Made by a program: the position numbers and the translations under genes
Origin: Microcebus murinus
Lineage: Eukaryota > Chordata > Mammalia > Primates > Cheirogaleidae
Direction of reading: 5' to 3'
Assembly (NCBI RefSeq): GCF_040939455.1
Contig: NC_134108.1
Coordinates: forward strand, 8,337,501-8,401,500
Length of the DNA stretch: 64,000 nt
The notes under the pieces: generated by a model
What the model was told of the DNA's origin: nothing
The model's input: only the letters and a program-made list of their open reading frames with translations
Database searches by the model: none
In this document: one piece after another, positions 52,901-59,669 of the stretch
Layout of the letters: each line of letters starts with the position of its first letter
Numbering within the stretch: the first letter of the stretch is position 1

Positions 52901-52938
52901 AGCTCCTTCAGGGAATTCAGATTTACTTCTTGGGCCAT
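3123..52938 (-). CDS. SYTL3: SYTL3 (synaptotagmin-like protein 3), N-terminal part, 8 spliced coding exons
   Basis: SYTL3/Slp3 is a Rab27 effector of the synaptotagmin-like family: an N-terminal Slp homology domain (SHD) binds GTP-Rab27 on secretory vesicles, and two C-terminal C2 domains contact the plasma membrane. Exons, in transcript order: 52938-52829, 51082-50864, 30134-30070, 16580-16529, 15500-15431, 12740-12662, 9280-9156, 3254-3123 (110, 219, 65, 52, 70, 79, 125, 132 nt). They sum to 852 nt, exactly 284 codons, with every junction in phase and AG/GT at every border. Residues 1-37 are SHD1, 63-106 the FYVE-type zinc finger, ~111-131 SHD2 with a Trp-Phe pair at 119-120, and 132-284 the linker. 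The protein closely follows human SYTL3 as I remember it. The tandem C2 exons are absent and must lie left of position 1. The gene spans at least 50 kb here. Identification is firm; the exact acceptor choice is uncertain at exons c6 and c8. Confidence 0.95.
3777..3864 (-). other. Pseudo-exon with strong splice sites (possible poison exon)
   Basis: On the SYTL3 strand a long pyrimidine tract ending caacccccag (to 3865) is followed 88 nt later by a GTGAGTAC donor (from 3776), a better pair than some real exons here. Entered in phase 0 from exon 7, it meets a TGA after 24 codons, and 88 nt is not a multiple of three. It therefore cannot be a normal coding exon. It could be a nonsense-introducing alternative exon, or simply unused sites. 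Confidence 0.3.
4606..4955 (+). mobile_element. MaLR-like or related LTR
   Basis: Begins tggactgaattttgtccccc, with catgttgaagccctta, a ggggcctttgggaggtaatt block and gtctgtggcactttgttatgg near the end. Same general type as 1548-1892, but a different subfamily. Confidence 0.6.
6430..6766 (-). mobile_element. Strepsirrhine-type Alu
   Basis: Minus-orientation dimer with an (ATT)n-modified tail and target-site duplication tcaacccaata (6419-6429 and 6767-6777). Confidence 0.93.
7240..7420 (+). repeat. MIR SINE
   Basis: tgtcctcatctttaatgggg, cagtaatagtacagacatca and a following gttgttttaagaattaaaa reproduce the MIR core in sense. Confidence 0.75.
7540..7745 (+). repeat. MIR SINE
   Basis: gagttctgctcccagctcta, ttggacaagttggttaacct and tgcccagaacatggtgcttc follow the MIR consensus order. 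Confidence 0.8.
8098..8285 (+). repeat. MIR SINE
   Basis: gaaccccagcccaccacttc, gagtttcagtttccctaaac and gtctggcacataacaacaaa follow the MIR consensus order. Confidence 0.8.
9156..9280 (-). CDS. SYTL3: SYTL3 coding exon 7 (linker, Ser/Thr- and Arg-rich)
   Basis: This 125-nt exon completes Lys199 and encodes residues 200-240, starting [20 protein letters not shown] and ending [12 protein letters not shown] in phase 0. The acceptor is a tgttttttag tract (ending at 9281) and the donor is GTACCT from 9155. A shift of one base at the donor would break the phase with exon 8. The segment is nearly identical to the human linker. The RRSQSD stretch looks like a basophilic kinase-type site, but that is only a sequence resemblance. 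Confidence 0.93.
9281..12661 (-). other. SYTL3: SYTL3 intron between coding exons 6 and 7
   Basis: 3.4 kb, GC-rich in 10.8-11.7 kb, which creates long overlapping open frames on both strands with no family resemblance. A probable hAT relic lies at ~10.0-10.17 kb. Confidence 0.6.
10005..10170. mobile_element. Probable hAT-Charlie relic (MER5-like), second copy
   Basis: acatgtggctttaaatttta and cagtagccgcactaaaaaag resemble the element at 85-365. Short and diverged. Confidence 0.35.
12662..12740 (-). CDS. SYTL3: SYTL3 coding exon 6 (linker)
   Basis: This exon encodes residues 173-198, [20 protein letters not shown] then VTTHMK, plus one base of Lys199. Two acceptors lie 6 nt apart, at ctgttttag (exon start 12740) and ttacag (exon start 12734). 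The upstream site adds Leu-Gln, which the human protein has, so I use it. The donor is GTAAGTGG from 12661. The segment is well conserved with human SYTL3 ([11 protein letters not shown] identical). Confidence 0.92.
13522..14492. mobile_element. DNA transposon relic with long, internally repetitive inverted termini
   Basis: Left end (13522-13650) is a run of degenerate ~15-bp units of the form 'aaatccc.aaag'. The right end (~14418-14492) is its inverted counterpart, with cctgaaagatcaaaatccc present on the left and exactly complemented on the right. About 0.8 kb of AT-rich interior shows no clear transposase. I do not recognise the family. Confidence 0.7.
14662..14972. mobile_element. Non-autonomous Tigger-like DNA transposon
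   Basis: Starts cagtccccaatttatgac and ends gccgaggagcatctg. The ends are imperfect inverted repeats beginning CAG, with TA on the right side. The internal blocks (gcaatggtgtgaaaac, agtaagtgttctgagcac, tatgatgggtttatc) match a primate TcMar-Tigger-type element I recall but cannot name exactly. Confidence 0.7.
15431..15500 (-). CDS. SYTL3: SYTL3 coding exon 5 (proline-rich linker)
   Basis: This 70-nt exon completes Ser149 and encodes residues 150-172, [20 protein letters not shown] followed by Pro-Cys-Arg, ending in phase 0. The VVPPTPPP core is a conserved SYTL3 signature. The acceptor is cttggcag (ending at 15501) and the donor is GTAAGTGT from 15430, close to the optimal 5' splice site. 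An in-frame read-through past the donor continues for a while, which is why a longer open frame exists here, but the donor strength and the next exon fix the end. Confidence 0.93.
15501..16528 (-). other. SYTL3: SYTL3 intron between coding exons 4 and 5
   Basis: About 1.0 kb of AT-rich sequence with no element I can name confidently. Confidence 0.65.
16529..16580 (-). CDS. SYTL3: SYTL3 coding exon 4 (start of linker)
   Basis: This 52-nt exon completes Gly132 and encodes residues 133-148 ([16 protein letters not shown]) plus two bases of Ser149. The acceptor is tcttccag (ending at 16581) and the donor is GTGAGTTG from 16528. The QSYQKLS stretch matches the human linker exactly as I recall it. 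It lies at the end of the SHD region, just before a proline-rich segment. Confidence 0.92.
16690..16860 (+). mobile_element. Old L1 3' end
   Basis: Matches an L1M-type 3' terminus in sense orientation: gaaatgctctatgatattag, attgcacacttaaaacag, tttatactccactaaagctg. Confidence 0.65.
18000..18470. promoter_or_regulatory. Intragenic CpG island
   Basis: Extremely GC-rich sequence dense in CpG (for example cgcgag, cggacgac, gggcggccgcg), in sharp contrast with flanking AT-rich intron. It lies between SYTL3 coding exons 3 and 4 and contains a 31-bp tandem duplication. No coding exon fits on either strand. A transcript started here on the minus strand would lack the Rab-binding SHD exons. Confidence 0.6.
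18195..18256. repeat. Two-copy 31-bp tandem duplication inside the CpG island
   Basis: Copies at 18195-18225 and 18226-18256 share aggcctcggacgactgtc and differ at two positions. Each unit carries several CpGs. Confidence 0.9.
18826..18930. promoter_or_regulatory. Second small CpG-rich patch
   Basis: A ~100-bp CpG cluster (ggcggccggg, ggccgcgcg, ctcgcgccc) about 0.4 kb from the main island. It may be an outlier of the same CpG domain. No exon is recognised. Confidence 0.35.
20302..21643. mobile_element. 5'-inverted (twin-primed) L1 3' half
   Basis: 20302 to ~20775 is L1 ORF2/3' sequence in reverse orientation (ggatatccagttttcccagc is the antisense of the usual L1 sequence). From ~20779 to 21643 the sequence is L1 in sense, starting at the point (ccaattaaaaaatgggcaaa) that follows the inverted segment in an intact L1. 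The sense part ends in an L1M-type 3' terminus. A decayed target-site duplication atgggctt may flank it (20294-20301, 21644-21651). Confidence 0.85.
21944..22527. mobile_element. hAT (Charlie-type) relic, split by a MITE
   Basis: Left part 21944-22000 (cagaggtcaacaaacttttt, ttctgttacaac) and right part 22400-22527 (ccaataaaactttatttac, gggccagatttggcctgc, tttgtcaaccccc) are the two halves of a common mammalian hAT-Charlie type element. They rejoin across the inserted MITE. Ends form short imperfect inverted repeats. Confidence 0.75.
22001..22399. mobile_element. Tc1/mariner-like MITE with TA target duplication
   Basis: A 399-bp element with terminal inverted repeats (left CTGTGTTTCCCCCAAAATAA, right complement CCGTGTTTCCCCGAAAATAA), flanked by TA at 21999-22000 and 22400-22401. 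Sub-terminal copies of aataagccct/aataagacct recur near both ends. The interior holds an open frame (22062-22283) ending in an acidic tail, possibly a remnant of a transposase C-terminus. Confidence 0.8.
22931..23257 (+). mobile_element. Strepsirrhine-type Alu
   Basis: Plus-orientation dimer ending in an A-rich tail with T and C interruptions. Flanks share accaaga (22921 and 23261 areas), a probable target-site duplication with some decay. Confidence 0.9.
23544..23650 (-). mobile_element. Strepsirrhine-type L1 3' end, severely 5' truncated
   Basis: Reverse complement of a lemur-type L1 tail: an A/T-rich poly(T) region, then attatgggggtacaagtg and catatattgcccatgtcccc. Only ~100 bp. Confidence 0.7.
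25078..25412 (-). mobile_element. Full-length strepsirrhine-type Alu, young
   Basis: Minus orientation. Perfect target-site duplication tgctaagaatgtctt (25063-25077 and 25413-25427). Shares several private variants with the copy at 2481-2821. Confidence 0.95.
26060..26800 (+). mobile_element. Old L1 3' region
   Basis: Sense L1-like features: aaacttctgtatgtcaaaga, catgacggaatgagatgcag, gaaactacatacaatttgat. Very diverged; boundaries approximate. Confidence 0.55.
27230..27660 (+). mobile_element. Old L1 3' region, second piece
   Basis: Sense features of an ancient L1 3' end: ctatccaaaggaaacaaac, agttatcaataatacgaaa, ggaaacaggttaaataaatt, then a TG-rich terminal stretch. Boundaries approximate. 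Confidence 0.5.
27795..27925 (+). mobile_element. L1 3' tail with unusually high CpG content
   Basis: cgaaagccctcgcttcacca, then ccgtgcagcaaaatgacact and tgtaccccatacattta followed by an A-rich tail, all in order, match the same L1 3'UTR tail seen inverted at 1240-1371. The part to its left (27690-27800) is packed with CpG and may be more of the same element, heavily altered. Confidence 0.6.
28358..28380 (+). repeat. G-run, potential quadruplex
   Basis: An almost uninterrupted run of about 20 G with one C and one A. It could fold as a quadruplex on the + strand; purely compositional evidence. Confidence 0.6.
28817..29169 (+). mobile_element. Probable solo LTR of a class I endogenous retrovirus
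   Basis: Begins TG, has a tgtttaaaaacttgagtc promoter-like box, cccaataaactct as a polyadenylation-type signal and a tcttgcctcagttcc end region, and closes ...gctgaca. This order is typical of gammaretrovirus-like LTRs. No internal retroviral sequence adjoins it. Borders are approximate. Confidence 0.5.
29283..29580 (-). mobile_element. Older Alu (J-like, no lemur-type middle insertion)
   Basis: Minus-orientation dimer lacking the ggccaacta middle block found in the younger copies here; diverged and without a clear target-site duplication. Confidence 0.88.
30070..30134 (-). CDS. SYTL3: SYTL3 coding exon 3 (SHD2, Rab27-binding WF motif)
   Basis: This 65-nt exon completes Arg110 and encodes residues 111-131, [20 protein letters not shown] then Glu, ending in phase 1. 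The TGEWF segment corresponds to the SGAWF-type motif that Slp proteins use to contact Rab27. The acceptor is ttttccag (ending at 30135) and the donor is GTAAAT from 30069. It sits alone, with a 20.7-kb intron upstream and a 13.5-kb intron downstream. Against the human protein recalled from memory, the only clear substitutions are Tyr-to-Phe after WF and Gly-to-Glu at residue 131. Confidence 0.94.
31923..31964. repeat. CA-dinucleotide microsatellite
   Basis: About 20 AC units, preceded by a short (caggcagg) run. Confidence 0.95.
32756..33158 (+). repeat. 5' LTR of the endogenous retrovirus
   Basis: 403 bp, TG...CA. Shares long blocks with the 3' LTR: tataatcctctcccttaact, ccccagaaatggtgg, aagactaaggagctgagat, ccgcc/accccaaggcacg, gatccccattag and taattggatctttgtg. 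Confidence 0.88.
33166..33180 (+). other. Retroviral primer-binding site, proline-tRNA type, with a 3-nt loss
   Basis: TGGGGGCTCTGGGAT, seven bases after the LTR, matches the proline-tRNA primer-binding site of gammaretrovirus-like elements except for a three-base gap in the middle and one substitution. Confidence 0.75.
35108..35412 (-). mobile_element. Alu inserted in the endogenous retrovirus
   Basis: Minus-orientation dimer with (TTTTG)n in its tail. Perfect target-site duplication aaaactatatttt (35095-35107 and 35413-35425). Confidence 0.93.
35463..35678 (+). mobile_element. 5'-truncated strepsirrhine L1 3' end in the endogenous retrovirus
   Basis: 216 bp of L1 3'UTR (G-rich tract, tgcaccatctgcgggatggt, gtacccccataatatgcc, A-rich tail) with a perfect 12-bp target-site duplication aattcatttcct (35451-35462 and 35679-35690). 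Confidence 0.9.
36331..36659 (+). mobile_element. Strepsirrhine-type Alu inserted in the endogenous retrovirus
   Basis: Plus-orientation dimer with target-site duplication aaaggagcctaaatgg (36315-36330 and 36660-36675). Confidence 0.95.
37631..39050 (+). pseudogene. Retroviral pol relic (reverse transcriptase to RNase H)
   Basis: Conceptual translation shows, in order, a reverse-transcriptase palm region ([24 protein letters not shown]), a degenerate catalytic box reading HVDN where YVDD is expected, the connection segment, and an RNase H start with FMDGSS (within 38816-39050). In-frame stops occur at 37861-37863 and repeatedly after 38240, and frames shift between segments. The catalytic box has lost an aspartate. 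It is a dead gene of class I type; protease and integrase are not recognisable. Confidence 0.82.
39392..39405 (+). other. Polypurine tract of the endogenous retrovirus
   Basis: aaaaagaaggggga directly upstream of the 3' LTR TG, as needed for plus-strand priming. Confidence 0.75.
39408..39833 (+). repeat. 3' LTR of the endogenous retrovirus
   Basis: 426 bp, TG...CA, directly after a purine tract. Similar to the 5' LTR throughout, with many substitutions and small indels, so the insertion is old. A tttaaaag box lies mid-LTR where a TATA element would be expected. Confidence 0.88.
42049..42356 (-). mobile_element. Older Alu (J-like)
   Basis: Minus orientation with a poly(T) head. Diverged and lacking the lemur-type middle insertion. 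Confidence 0.88.
43975..44490 (-). mobile_element. Old L1 3' end
   Basis: Reverse complement of an L1M 3' terminus: tattgtggtaaaatatatgt, attccattgtatgggtagac, gtttatccattcttctgttg. Confidence 0.8.
45001..45328 (-). mobile_element. Strepsirrhine-type Alu
   Basis: Minus-orientation dimer with an (ATT)n tail. Flanks share an approximate atacttt duplication (44972 and 45331 areas). Confidence 0.9.
46966..47060 (-). mobile_element. Alu fragment
   Basis: About 95 bp of Alu monomer (gagataggatctcactgtgt to ggccacttcgccc), internally deleted and without a recognisable tail. Confidence 0.7.
47850..48180 (-). mobile_element. Strepsirrhine-type Alu
   Basis: Minus-orientation dimer with the ggccaattaatttcc middle block and a short interrupted poly(T). 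Confidence 0.92.
50864..51082 (-). CDS. SYTL3: SYTL3 coding exon 2 (FYVE-type zinc finger of the SHD)
   Basis: This exon encodes residues 37-110. It contains four CxxC pairs, at Cys63/66, Cys80/83, Cys88/91 and Cys103/106. This is the eight-ligand zinc-binding arrangement of Slp/rabphilin FYVE-type fingers, and all eight ligands are intact. The block around the second and third pairs (CRGCSHRVC) is highly conserved in Slp proteins. The acceptor is gcgcag at 51088-51083 and the donor is GTGAGC from 50863. The exon is 219 nt (73 codons) with phase 2 at both ends, so skipping it would keep the frame and remove the whole finger. The exon is strikingly GC- and CpG-rich against an AT-rich intron. 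Confidence 0.95.
51083..52828 (-). other. SYTL3: SYTL3 intron between coding exons 1 and 2
   Basis: 1.75 kb bounded by a GTAGGC donor and a gcgcag acceptor. I see no interspersed repeat or gene in it. Confidence 0.7.
52829..52938 (-). CDS. SYTL3: SYTL3 coding exon 1 (start codon, SHD1)
   Basis: This exon encodes residues 1-36 and two bases of Arg37, beginning [16 protein letters not shown]. It is the first alpha-helical Rab-binding segment (SHD1) of the Slp homology domain. The ATG at 52938-52936 lies in a favourable context (G at -3, G at +4). The same frame upstream reaches a stop without another ATG, so this start is the only AUG choice. The exon ends in phase 2 at a GTAGGC donor (52828-52823), which is weaker than the other donors. 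The next exon supplies the third base of the Arg codon and the conserved KLKT sequence, which confirms the junction. Confidence 0.93.
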
Positions 52939-52958
52939 TTCCTCCTGCGCGCGAGCAT
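52923..52958 (-). promoter_or_regulatory. Upstream ORF overlapping the SYTL3 start codon
   Basis: An ATG at 52958, 20 nt before the main start, opens a 12-codon frame (including the stop) that ends in TAA at 52925-52923, inside the fourth and fifth SYTL3 codons. It is out of frame with SYTL3, so ribosomes using it cannot terminate before the main AUG. Its start context is weak (C at -3, C at +4), so leaky scanning is expected. This is visible in the sequence; any effect on translation is inference. Confidence 0.5.
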
Positions 52959-53176
52959 CGGGTCCGCTGCAGCCCTGCGTTCTCGAAAGAGCTCCCTCTC
53001 CTATTTCTTCCACAGCGGTGTGTTGGCTCGTGTCTCCCTTTTCCTTTTCACGTGTGTCACGCTCCTCGGGAGAAGGAAGCTCCAAGAGGCTGTCCCTCTG
53101 CTAGAGTCACCGCGGCTCCGTGCCACCCAGGCAGGCAACGTTTTCACTGGGCTGTGCCACAGCCCCGGACGTCCAT
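52939..53176 (-). other. SYTL3: Proposed SYTL3 5'UTR part of the start-codon exon
   Basis: Upstream of the start codon the first good acceptor is agcttttgttgcag ending at 53177, preceded by a pyrimidine-containing tract. This suggests a 238-nt untranslated segment joined to coding exon 1. The segment is moderately GC-rich. No promoter-like CpG island adjoins it, so at least one further 5' exon is expected to the right. The acceptor is predicted only; the exon could extend further. Confidence 0.5.
53144..53176 (-). promoter_or_regulatory. Short upstream ORF at the 5' edge of the predicted UTR exon
   Basis: An ATG formed by the first three bases after the predicted acceptor opens an 11-codon frame (including the stop), closed by TGA at 53146-53144. 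It exists in the mRNA only if the predicted acceptor is used. Confidence 0.3.
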
Positions 53177-56100
53177 CTGCAACAAAAGCTTATCTTGTTT
53201 TCTGAGCCTTCGCCAGAGATTGTTATAAATTATGCATGGCTCCAAGCAGATAATTTCTGCAAAGCAGAAGTAATCTGCAACTGAAGAAACTTACGAATAG
53301 CAATAGGAAGAGTATCAGTGACTTCTGGGAGCTAACTTTCCACCTAAAACGTTTCCGGGGCAGAAGGAATGACCACGAAAGCCCAGCCGGCTCAATACCT
53401 GTAGCAAAGACAACAACAGAAACTGGCAATATTTTTCCTGGCATGAGTGTTTCTGTAGCGTTACTTCAAAGAAGACAAAATGTCCTACACAGACAGACTT
53501 TTGCATTTTCTGTGGTGGTGATAATGTAAGATTTTAATTTTTATTCAGTAAGCCTCATATTTCTAAAAGCCTCAAACTTCCAACCTTGAGTTTTCCTAAT
53601 ATGAATTCTGTATCTTCGGGGGCCAGAGGGTATAAAGGTTTATGTTTAATGTACATCACCCTAATTGGGAAGATGCAAGAAAAACAACATTCTCAACTGT
53701 TAGCTGTTATTTTTACAAATAACTTCAAAACTCACAAAAACTTTAAGCAGATATGAATGGCATTACCACAACCTCAGCCTATTATTTATGGTCTTTAATA
53801 GTTTCCATGAGCTGCCCTATGCATCAAATCTCGTTTCCGTTTAATGACAGTTGAAAAGTTCTGCATGTATCATTTTATCCAGAAAATGTAGATTGAATCA
53901 CTATACTTTCTATAATGCCATTTTTGTTATTAAATCTATGTGAATCTCTTAGTAATAAACTGTCTTTTCAAAGCTTTAGGAACTGACCTCCCTTTGCTGG
54001 GCTTCAAAAGATGTCTACATCATATTAATTTATAATCTATAGCAAATTAGTGAATGAGAGGGTAATAGAGCCCTAAGGTAACATTCTCTTTAAGCAAAGA
54101 TTCCTAACCTTTTTTCTTAATCTTTGGTAGTCTCCTATGTATTTAAATGCATGAAATAAAATGCATTTGGTTACAAAGGAAATTGATTATACTGAAATAT
54201 TTTTTAAATCATAATATAGTAACATATGTGTTCATTGATACATGAAATAGTATCTAGCAGTGATCTGCCATAATTTAAAAGTAGTAATGAGTACAAATAA
54301 TATTTTGAGATATAATATATAATGTGGCATGAAAATATCTGTGATTTCTATTGATGATGAGTCACAAGTCCTGCTGGTTCTACTGTAGTTTGTTGCCTAT
54401 ATTCCTAAATTTAAGAAAATGCTAAATTTTAAAGTTGAATGAAAATAAAGATGTAATTTTGTTCCCCATCCATGTTCCTGGGCTTACACAGGCTAAGAAC
54501 TACTGGCTTAAGGAATTCTATATCTGTCAGTTTCTCTGTTCTAAGATAAAATTGAAATATCTTGCTCATCCCAATTGCTGAGGTTGCATGAGGAGTAGAA
54601 ACCCCCAGAGCTCTGAAAAGGGGTGCTCTTGGCCTCCTGTCTCTGGTAAAGTACCCACAAGTACCTGCCCTCCAAAGCCTTCCTACCTGGATGGTGGGAA
54701 AAGCACAAAGTGACAAGGACTTTTTGGACTCTTACCCAGCCCTGCTGTTACCTCGCTGTGCCACCAGCGGCAAAGTCTTGGTTTCTAGTTTGCAGATGAA
54801 CAGATGGAATTAGCAGATCTTAGCTCCCCAAGGCTCTGCGTCTCTGGAAAACAGGAAAGCAATTGAAAAACAGTGTGTGATCAAGTACCAAGTGCTAAGG
54901 TGCAAATCAGCCATCATGTCACCAGCAGTGTGAGCCTCTTCCCAACTTGCCCCTCAGTTCTTGCTGTCTTCTTATTTCTACTCTACTAACCATACTACTG
55001 GGTCAAGAGCTAGCTAGTCTCTCTGATTCCAGAACATTTTAAATGAAGATTTTTGCACTTGGCTCAATTCCCTCGGTCTGTGCACCAGGCTTGCTTTCCA
55101 CCTGGCGCCTGTGCTCCGGGTTGGCAGAACCACAGGAAGTGCGGTGCTGGGCTAGTAACGACACCAAGACTGGATCCGGGGGGCATCCTGGGATACTCAA
55201 CTGCCCACGCATTCAGGTGGCTAGGCTTATTATTTCAAAAACACAGGACTCAACGATCATTATAAAACACTACTCCAAACTATCTCATGAAAGTCCAAGC
55301 GTGGCAAGTGCCCTCTTCCTGGCTAAGTGGGAGCTCAAGCTCCCCCTGGTGGCCACTCGCTCCTACGTAAAGACAACTGAAATCCAGTGCGTCCCCGACC
55401 CATCCATCCAGCCATTCAGTAAATATTTACCCAGCGCCCAGGCGCTGTTCCAGCTGCTCTGGGTACACGACTTGATTGACTGGTCATTTATGCGCTATCC
55501 TACTTGTAAACAAAAGATGAGGAGGCTTACAGTAACAGCACACAGGGGACAATGAAAGTCAGAGACGGCAGTAGCGAGTGCAAAGGGGCAGATGATTCTA
55601 CCAGGAACCTGGCATAAAGCAGTCACTGCCCGTGAGCCGTAAGTGTATTTCTGACCTTCCTGGTAGCCAAGGCAAAACAAAATGAAACAAAAAAATCAGG
55701 ATGGTGCATACAGTTCTGATAAACAGAAAGAAATACAGAAGGACATTCTCAAGGCGCAAAGGGCTAAGATACTCTATCGTTTGAACGGTGGTTTGGCAGA
55801 AGACGCAGACCTGTGCTTTGTGGATCATTATTTTATTGATCTCAAATTAAAGCCCAGGACATAGCACTAAACTGTAATTCGTTGAAAGTATTTCAAATAT
55901 AGACCCAAACAGGGTACTTCCTGGTATTCCGAGTCGATAAGGGACAAAGCTTAGAGAGCCGGAGATATAGGTGTTCCGTATTTACTTTTAGAAGACTTTT
56001 AGAGACTTCCATCCCAGCTTCTCCAAACATGCATCCAAACTGGAGATTGTGACTCTAATTTCTATAAACCTTCAGTCACTCAAGCACTGGGTTAACATCT

Positions 56101-58764
56101 ACTATGAGCAAAGCCTTCTATTGTTAGATTGAGACATACTTTTTTTCCCCCACTTCAGAAGTTCCCCATCCAAAAAGGGTGACTTTTTGCAGTGATGCAA
56201 TTAGTACAGCACAGAGCCTTATGCCAGGGTCCATTCAGATCAAGGTTTCACAGAAGGCTAGGAAGATGCTTTCTCTTTGGTTTTCAGTGTCCTCCTGGCA
56301 TCTCCACCAGCTCAGTGATAGTCACAGTGACAAAGAATTGTCATGCATTCCCAGACAAATGTTGACTATCTTACCAGACAATTCATTTAGGTAAAAAAAA
56401 AAAAATTATAATTATCTGATAACAGAATTTAACTCTTATAAACACAAAGTATATTTTACAGGGTATTAATATACTCTAAATTTTCTAGGAATGCAACTAT
56501 TGTGTAAATTGAAGGGAGACTGTACTTTGTTTCATTCAGAATCTTAACAAGAAGTGTTTATTTCAGAAAGACATCATGGAGGCCAACATTGTTTCTTGTA
56601 TTTAAATCACTAAAGTCATACACTGGTAGCCATCTGCATTTTAGACATCATATTCATCATGACTCTACATATGCAAGTATATATTACATTATTGTAATTC
56701 ACTATTTCTTTATTTCTGCTTTTCTCACAGTAATGGCATTGTACTATTATTATTCTAATTATTATATGTGTAGGTAGGTTATAGCATACATGAATTTTCT
56801 TTCAGGATCTTAAAAGGTACAAACATTTCCTATAAAGAATAAGCAGTGGGTCTCTAGGGTCTAAGAATCACAGAGTTAGAGAATCCAATAATCTCTAAGG
56901 TCACTTACAAGCTAAATTCTATAATTCTCTTGTTCATTTTTCAACACGTTATTGGGCTTTTAGGAGAACGCGGCCGAGGAAAATGGAGAATCATTTGGTT
57001 GGTGGTTGTTTTACGTTGTGTCACTTTTGGTTTGCGGGCTTTGGTTTGGTTGTGAGTTTGTTTACTTATGCGATGAATTCCAGGCTAATTTCCAGGTTTT
57101 AATCTGGAGTGCAGAGTTCTTCTTTCAATAGGAATTATTTAAATTATTTCAACTGTATCTTTTCAATCCTCCTCAACAAACTGTGGAGCTCCTTTTCTGT
57201 CTCTGCTGGGCTGGCTGTGAAATGGCAGCTGCCGACTTCGAGGTCCTACTTGCCAGTCATTGTCCCAATCACTCGGGAGCAATTCCCTGAGAATTCTTAG
57301 CTCATAGTCTATCTATTCAAGACAAAGTACCCCAGGTAACAGTTTATTTTGAAATTACTTTTGCAGGTTTTTTTTATTTTTTATTTTTAGTAAACTTCTT
57401 TCTAGTCTGTAGGGGTTACTTTTTATATACATTTTTTTAACTACCATTAGTAACTATCACTAGGTGAGATATGTTTTCCTGCCAATTAAAACTTTATCAT
57501 TGACAGATATTTAATAAAAATACAATTCGCTATACATGAGACTAAATACGATAAGAAGGAAGCCAGTGTTTATCCATCGTATAATTAGCATTATTCTTAG
57601 AAGTCATTATTCTTTTTTCTTTAGGGTGGCAGGTGGGGTTAATTGACGAGCTGAAGGGGCCCCTGGTAAGTGCCAGCAAAGTCAGAGATAGCTCCAGCCA
57701 CCCCATCATTAGCAAGATAAGGGGCACCGTCACGGATTCGATTTCTGGTCATCTGTACTAGCAGGAAATTAAAAACCACCTTGGGTTACTTTACATATTC
57801 TTCAGAACATGGAAAAACAAATACACTTTTCTCCCGGATGCATCTGATTTTTGCTATGTTTTAACAGAACAGGGAGGTATGGAGGAATTCCATGAAACCT
57901 GTGACAAGCAGTTTGCACATTCCTTTCACTAATCCAGGTATCGGCACGTGCAGCAGGTCTGTGCTTCCCACCCCTCTGAGACGAGGCAGGAGAGTGACAT
58001 TTTTAACACCCTCAAAGTGGGAAACATGGACGACTGGCAGGAACCAGAGCCGGCTGTGCACACCGACATGCAGGCAACGGCCACGTGCAACCAAAGGGAG
58101 TGGCAGCGATGCTGCGGAGTGGACGGTGAGTGAGAGGCAGGCGAGCAGACCAGTGACAGGAGAGCACAGGAGGTCTGCGAGGCCCAGAGGGCTCCGCTGA
58201 GTGGCTGCATAGACATTACAGAAAAGTGGTCCTGGGAGATGTCACTATTCAAACTGTGAGATTGTGAATTTCTGCATGAGAGCATTAAAATAAATAATGT
58301 CTAGTATTCTTTTCAAATTCCAAATGACTCGTATTTTCCTACACTTTTCAGGTTTCTAGGGGGCGGAAGCTTTTGAAGGTGAGTACGTACTTGTCCCCTG
58401 ACTGCCCTTACTTCCTGCTCTGCTTGAATTCACGTTTCTTGCTCCAGATGAGTAAATCTACACATTGCAACACTCGCAGGTTTCTCAATGCAAGGCAAAC
58501 GTTGAGTACCTCCTTGCTGGAGGCTGGAGAAGCACTGAGACCCTGTGTCGTCACTGGAAGGGAGACTGTCACTCAAATACAAGGCAGAATGAAAGCAGAC
58601 TCCAAGGGAGAGATATGCAAAGTAGGAAGGGGTTAAACATGAAGCAGCAATTAATTTTGATTATAAAATTAATTATTAGGAGAAAGTTCCTGAATTAGGT
58701 GGCAACTGATCTGGCCCTTGAAGGATTAACAATAAGAATGATGCAACTTACTCCTGCTGCTACT

Positions 58765-58884
58765 ATCAGCTGACATTCACTGAGTGCTTAGTTCGTATGT
58801 GCTTGGCACCAGGCTCTAAGTCCTTTATGTGTATGGACACATGTGGTCGTCACAACTCTATGAAGCAGGTGCTGTACTTTTTTC

Positions 58885-58916
<32 letters not shown>

Positions 58917-59250
58917 GAGACAGGGTCTTGGTCTGTCCCCAGGCTGGAGTGTGGTGGTACCATCATAGCTCACAGTAACCTCAAACTTCTGGGCTCAAGT
59001 GATCCTCTCGCCTCAGCCTCCCAAATAGCTGAGACTACGGGGGTGCACCACCACACCCAGCTAATTTTTCTATGTTTAGTAGAGATGGGGTCTCACGCTG
59101 GTCTCAAACTCCTGAGCTCAAGCAATCTTCCCACCTCAGCCTCCCGGGGTGCTGGGATTACAGGTGTGAGCCACTGTGCCCGGCCAAACGTTGGCTGTAC
59201 TTTATAGAAAGGGAGTTAAGTCCTAGAGGATCAGATAGTGTGCCCATCAG
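58765..59250 (-). repeat. MIR SINE split by an Alu
   Basis: Reverse-orientation MIR pieces lie at 58765-58880 (ttcactgagtgcttagttcg, cgtcacaactctatgaagca) and ~59187-59250 (tatagaaagggagttaagtc), separated by the Alu at 58885-59186. Confidence 0.65.
58885..59186 (-). mobile_element. Older Alu (J-like) inserted in a MIR
   Basis: Minus-orientation dimer with a long poly(T). The word gctgtacttt occurs on both sides (58871 and 59194 areas), a probable target-site duplication in MIR sequence. Confidence 0.9.
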
Positions 59251-59669
59251 CGTACTGGCATGCACGGATCAGAGTGGAGCTCCCCCCACGCCCTGGTCCT
59301 GGCTGTCCTCTTGTTTGCCTCAGGGGAAATGAGACGTAGTGGGCAGAAGGAAGATGGGGAGCAAATGCACAGAAATAAAGAATGTACAATGTGTTCCAGG
59401 CATAGTCTCAACACAGTTCAATATGCGAGCATTGAGCATTTTTGTGGGAATTGAGGCTGGAGAAGTAGGAAGAGGCTGGATCAGGGAGGGTCAGGAAGGG
59501 CATTGTCACGCTTTAGAGTTTGTTCTTGGGGAGGGAGGAGCTGCACTGCTTCACCGGAGAACAAGAGAGTGGCACGTTCCTACCTCGATATTGTTAAATA
59601 GCCCATCCCTCCCCCTAGAGATGTCTTCCCCCTTCCTATTCCTCAGACAGCCCCCCTTCTCCTCCTTAA

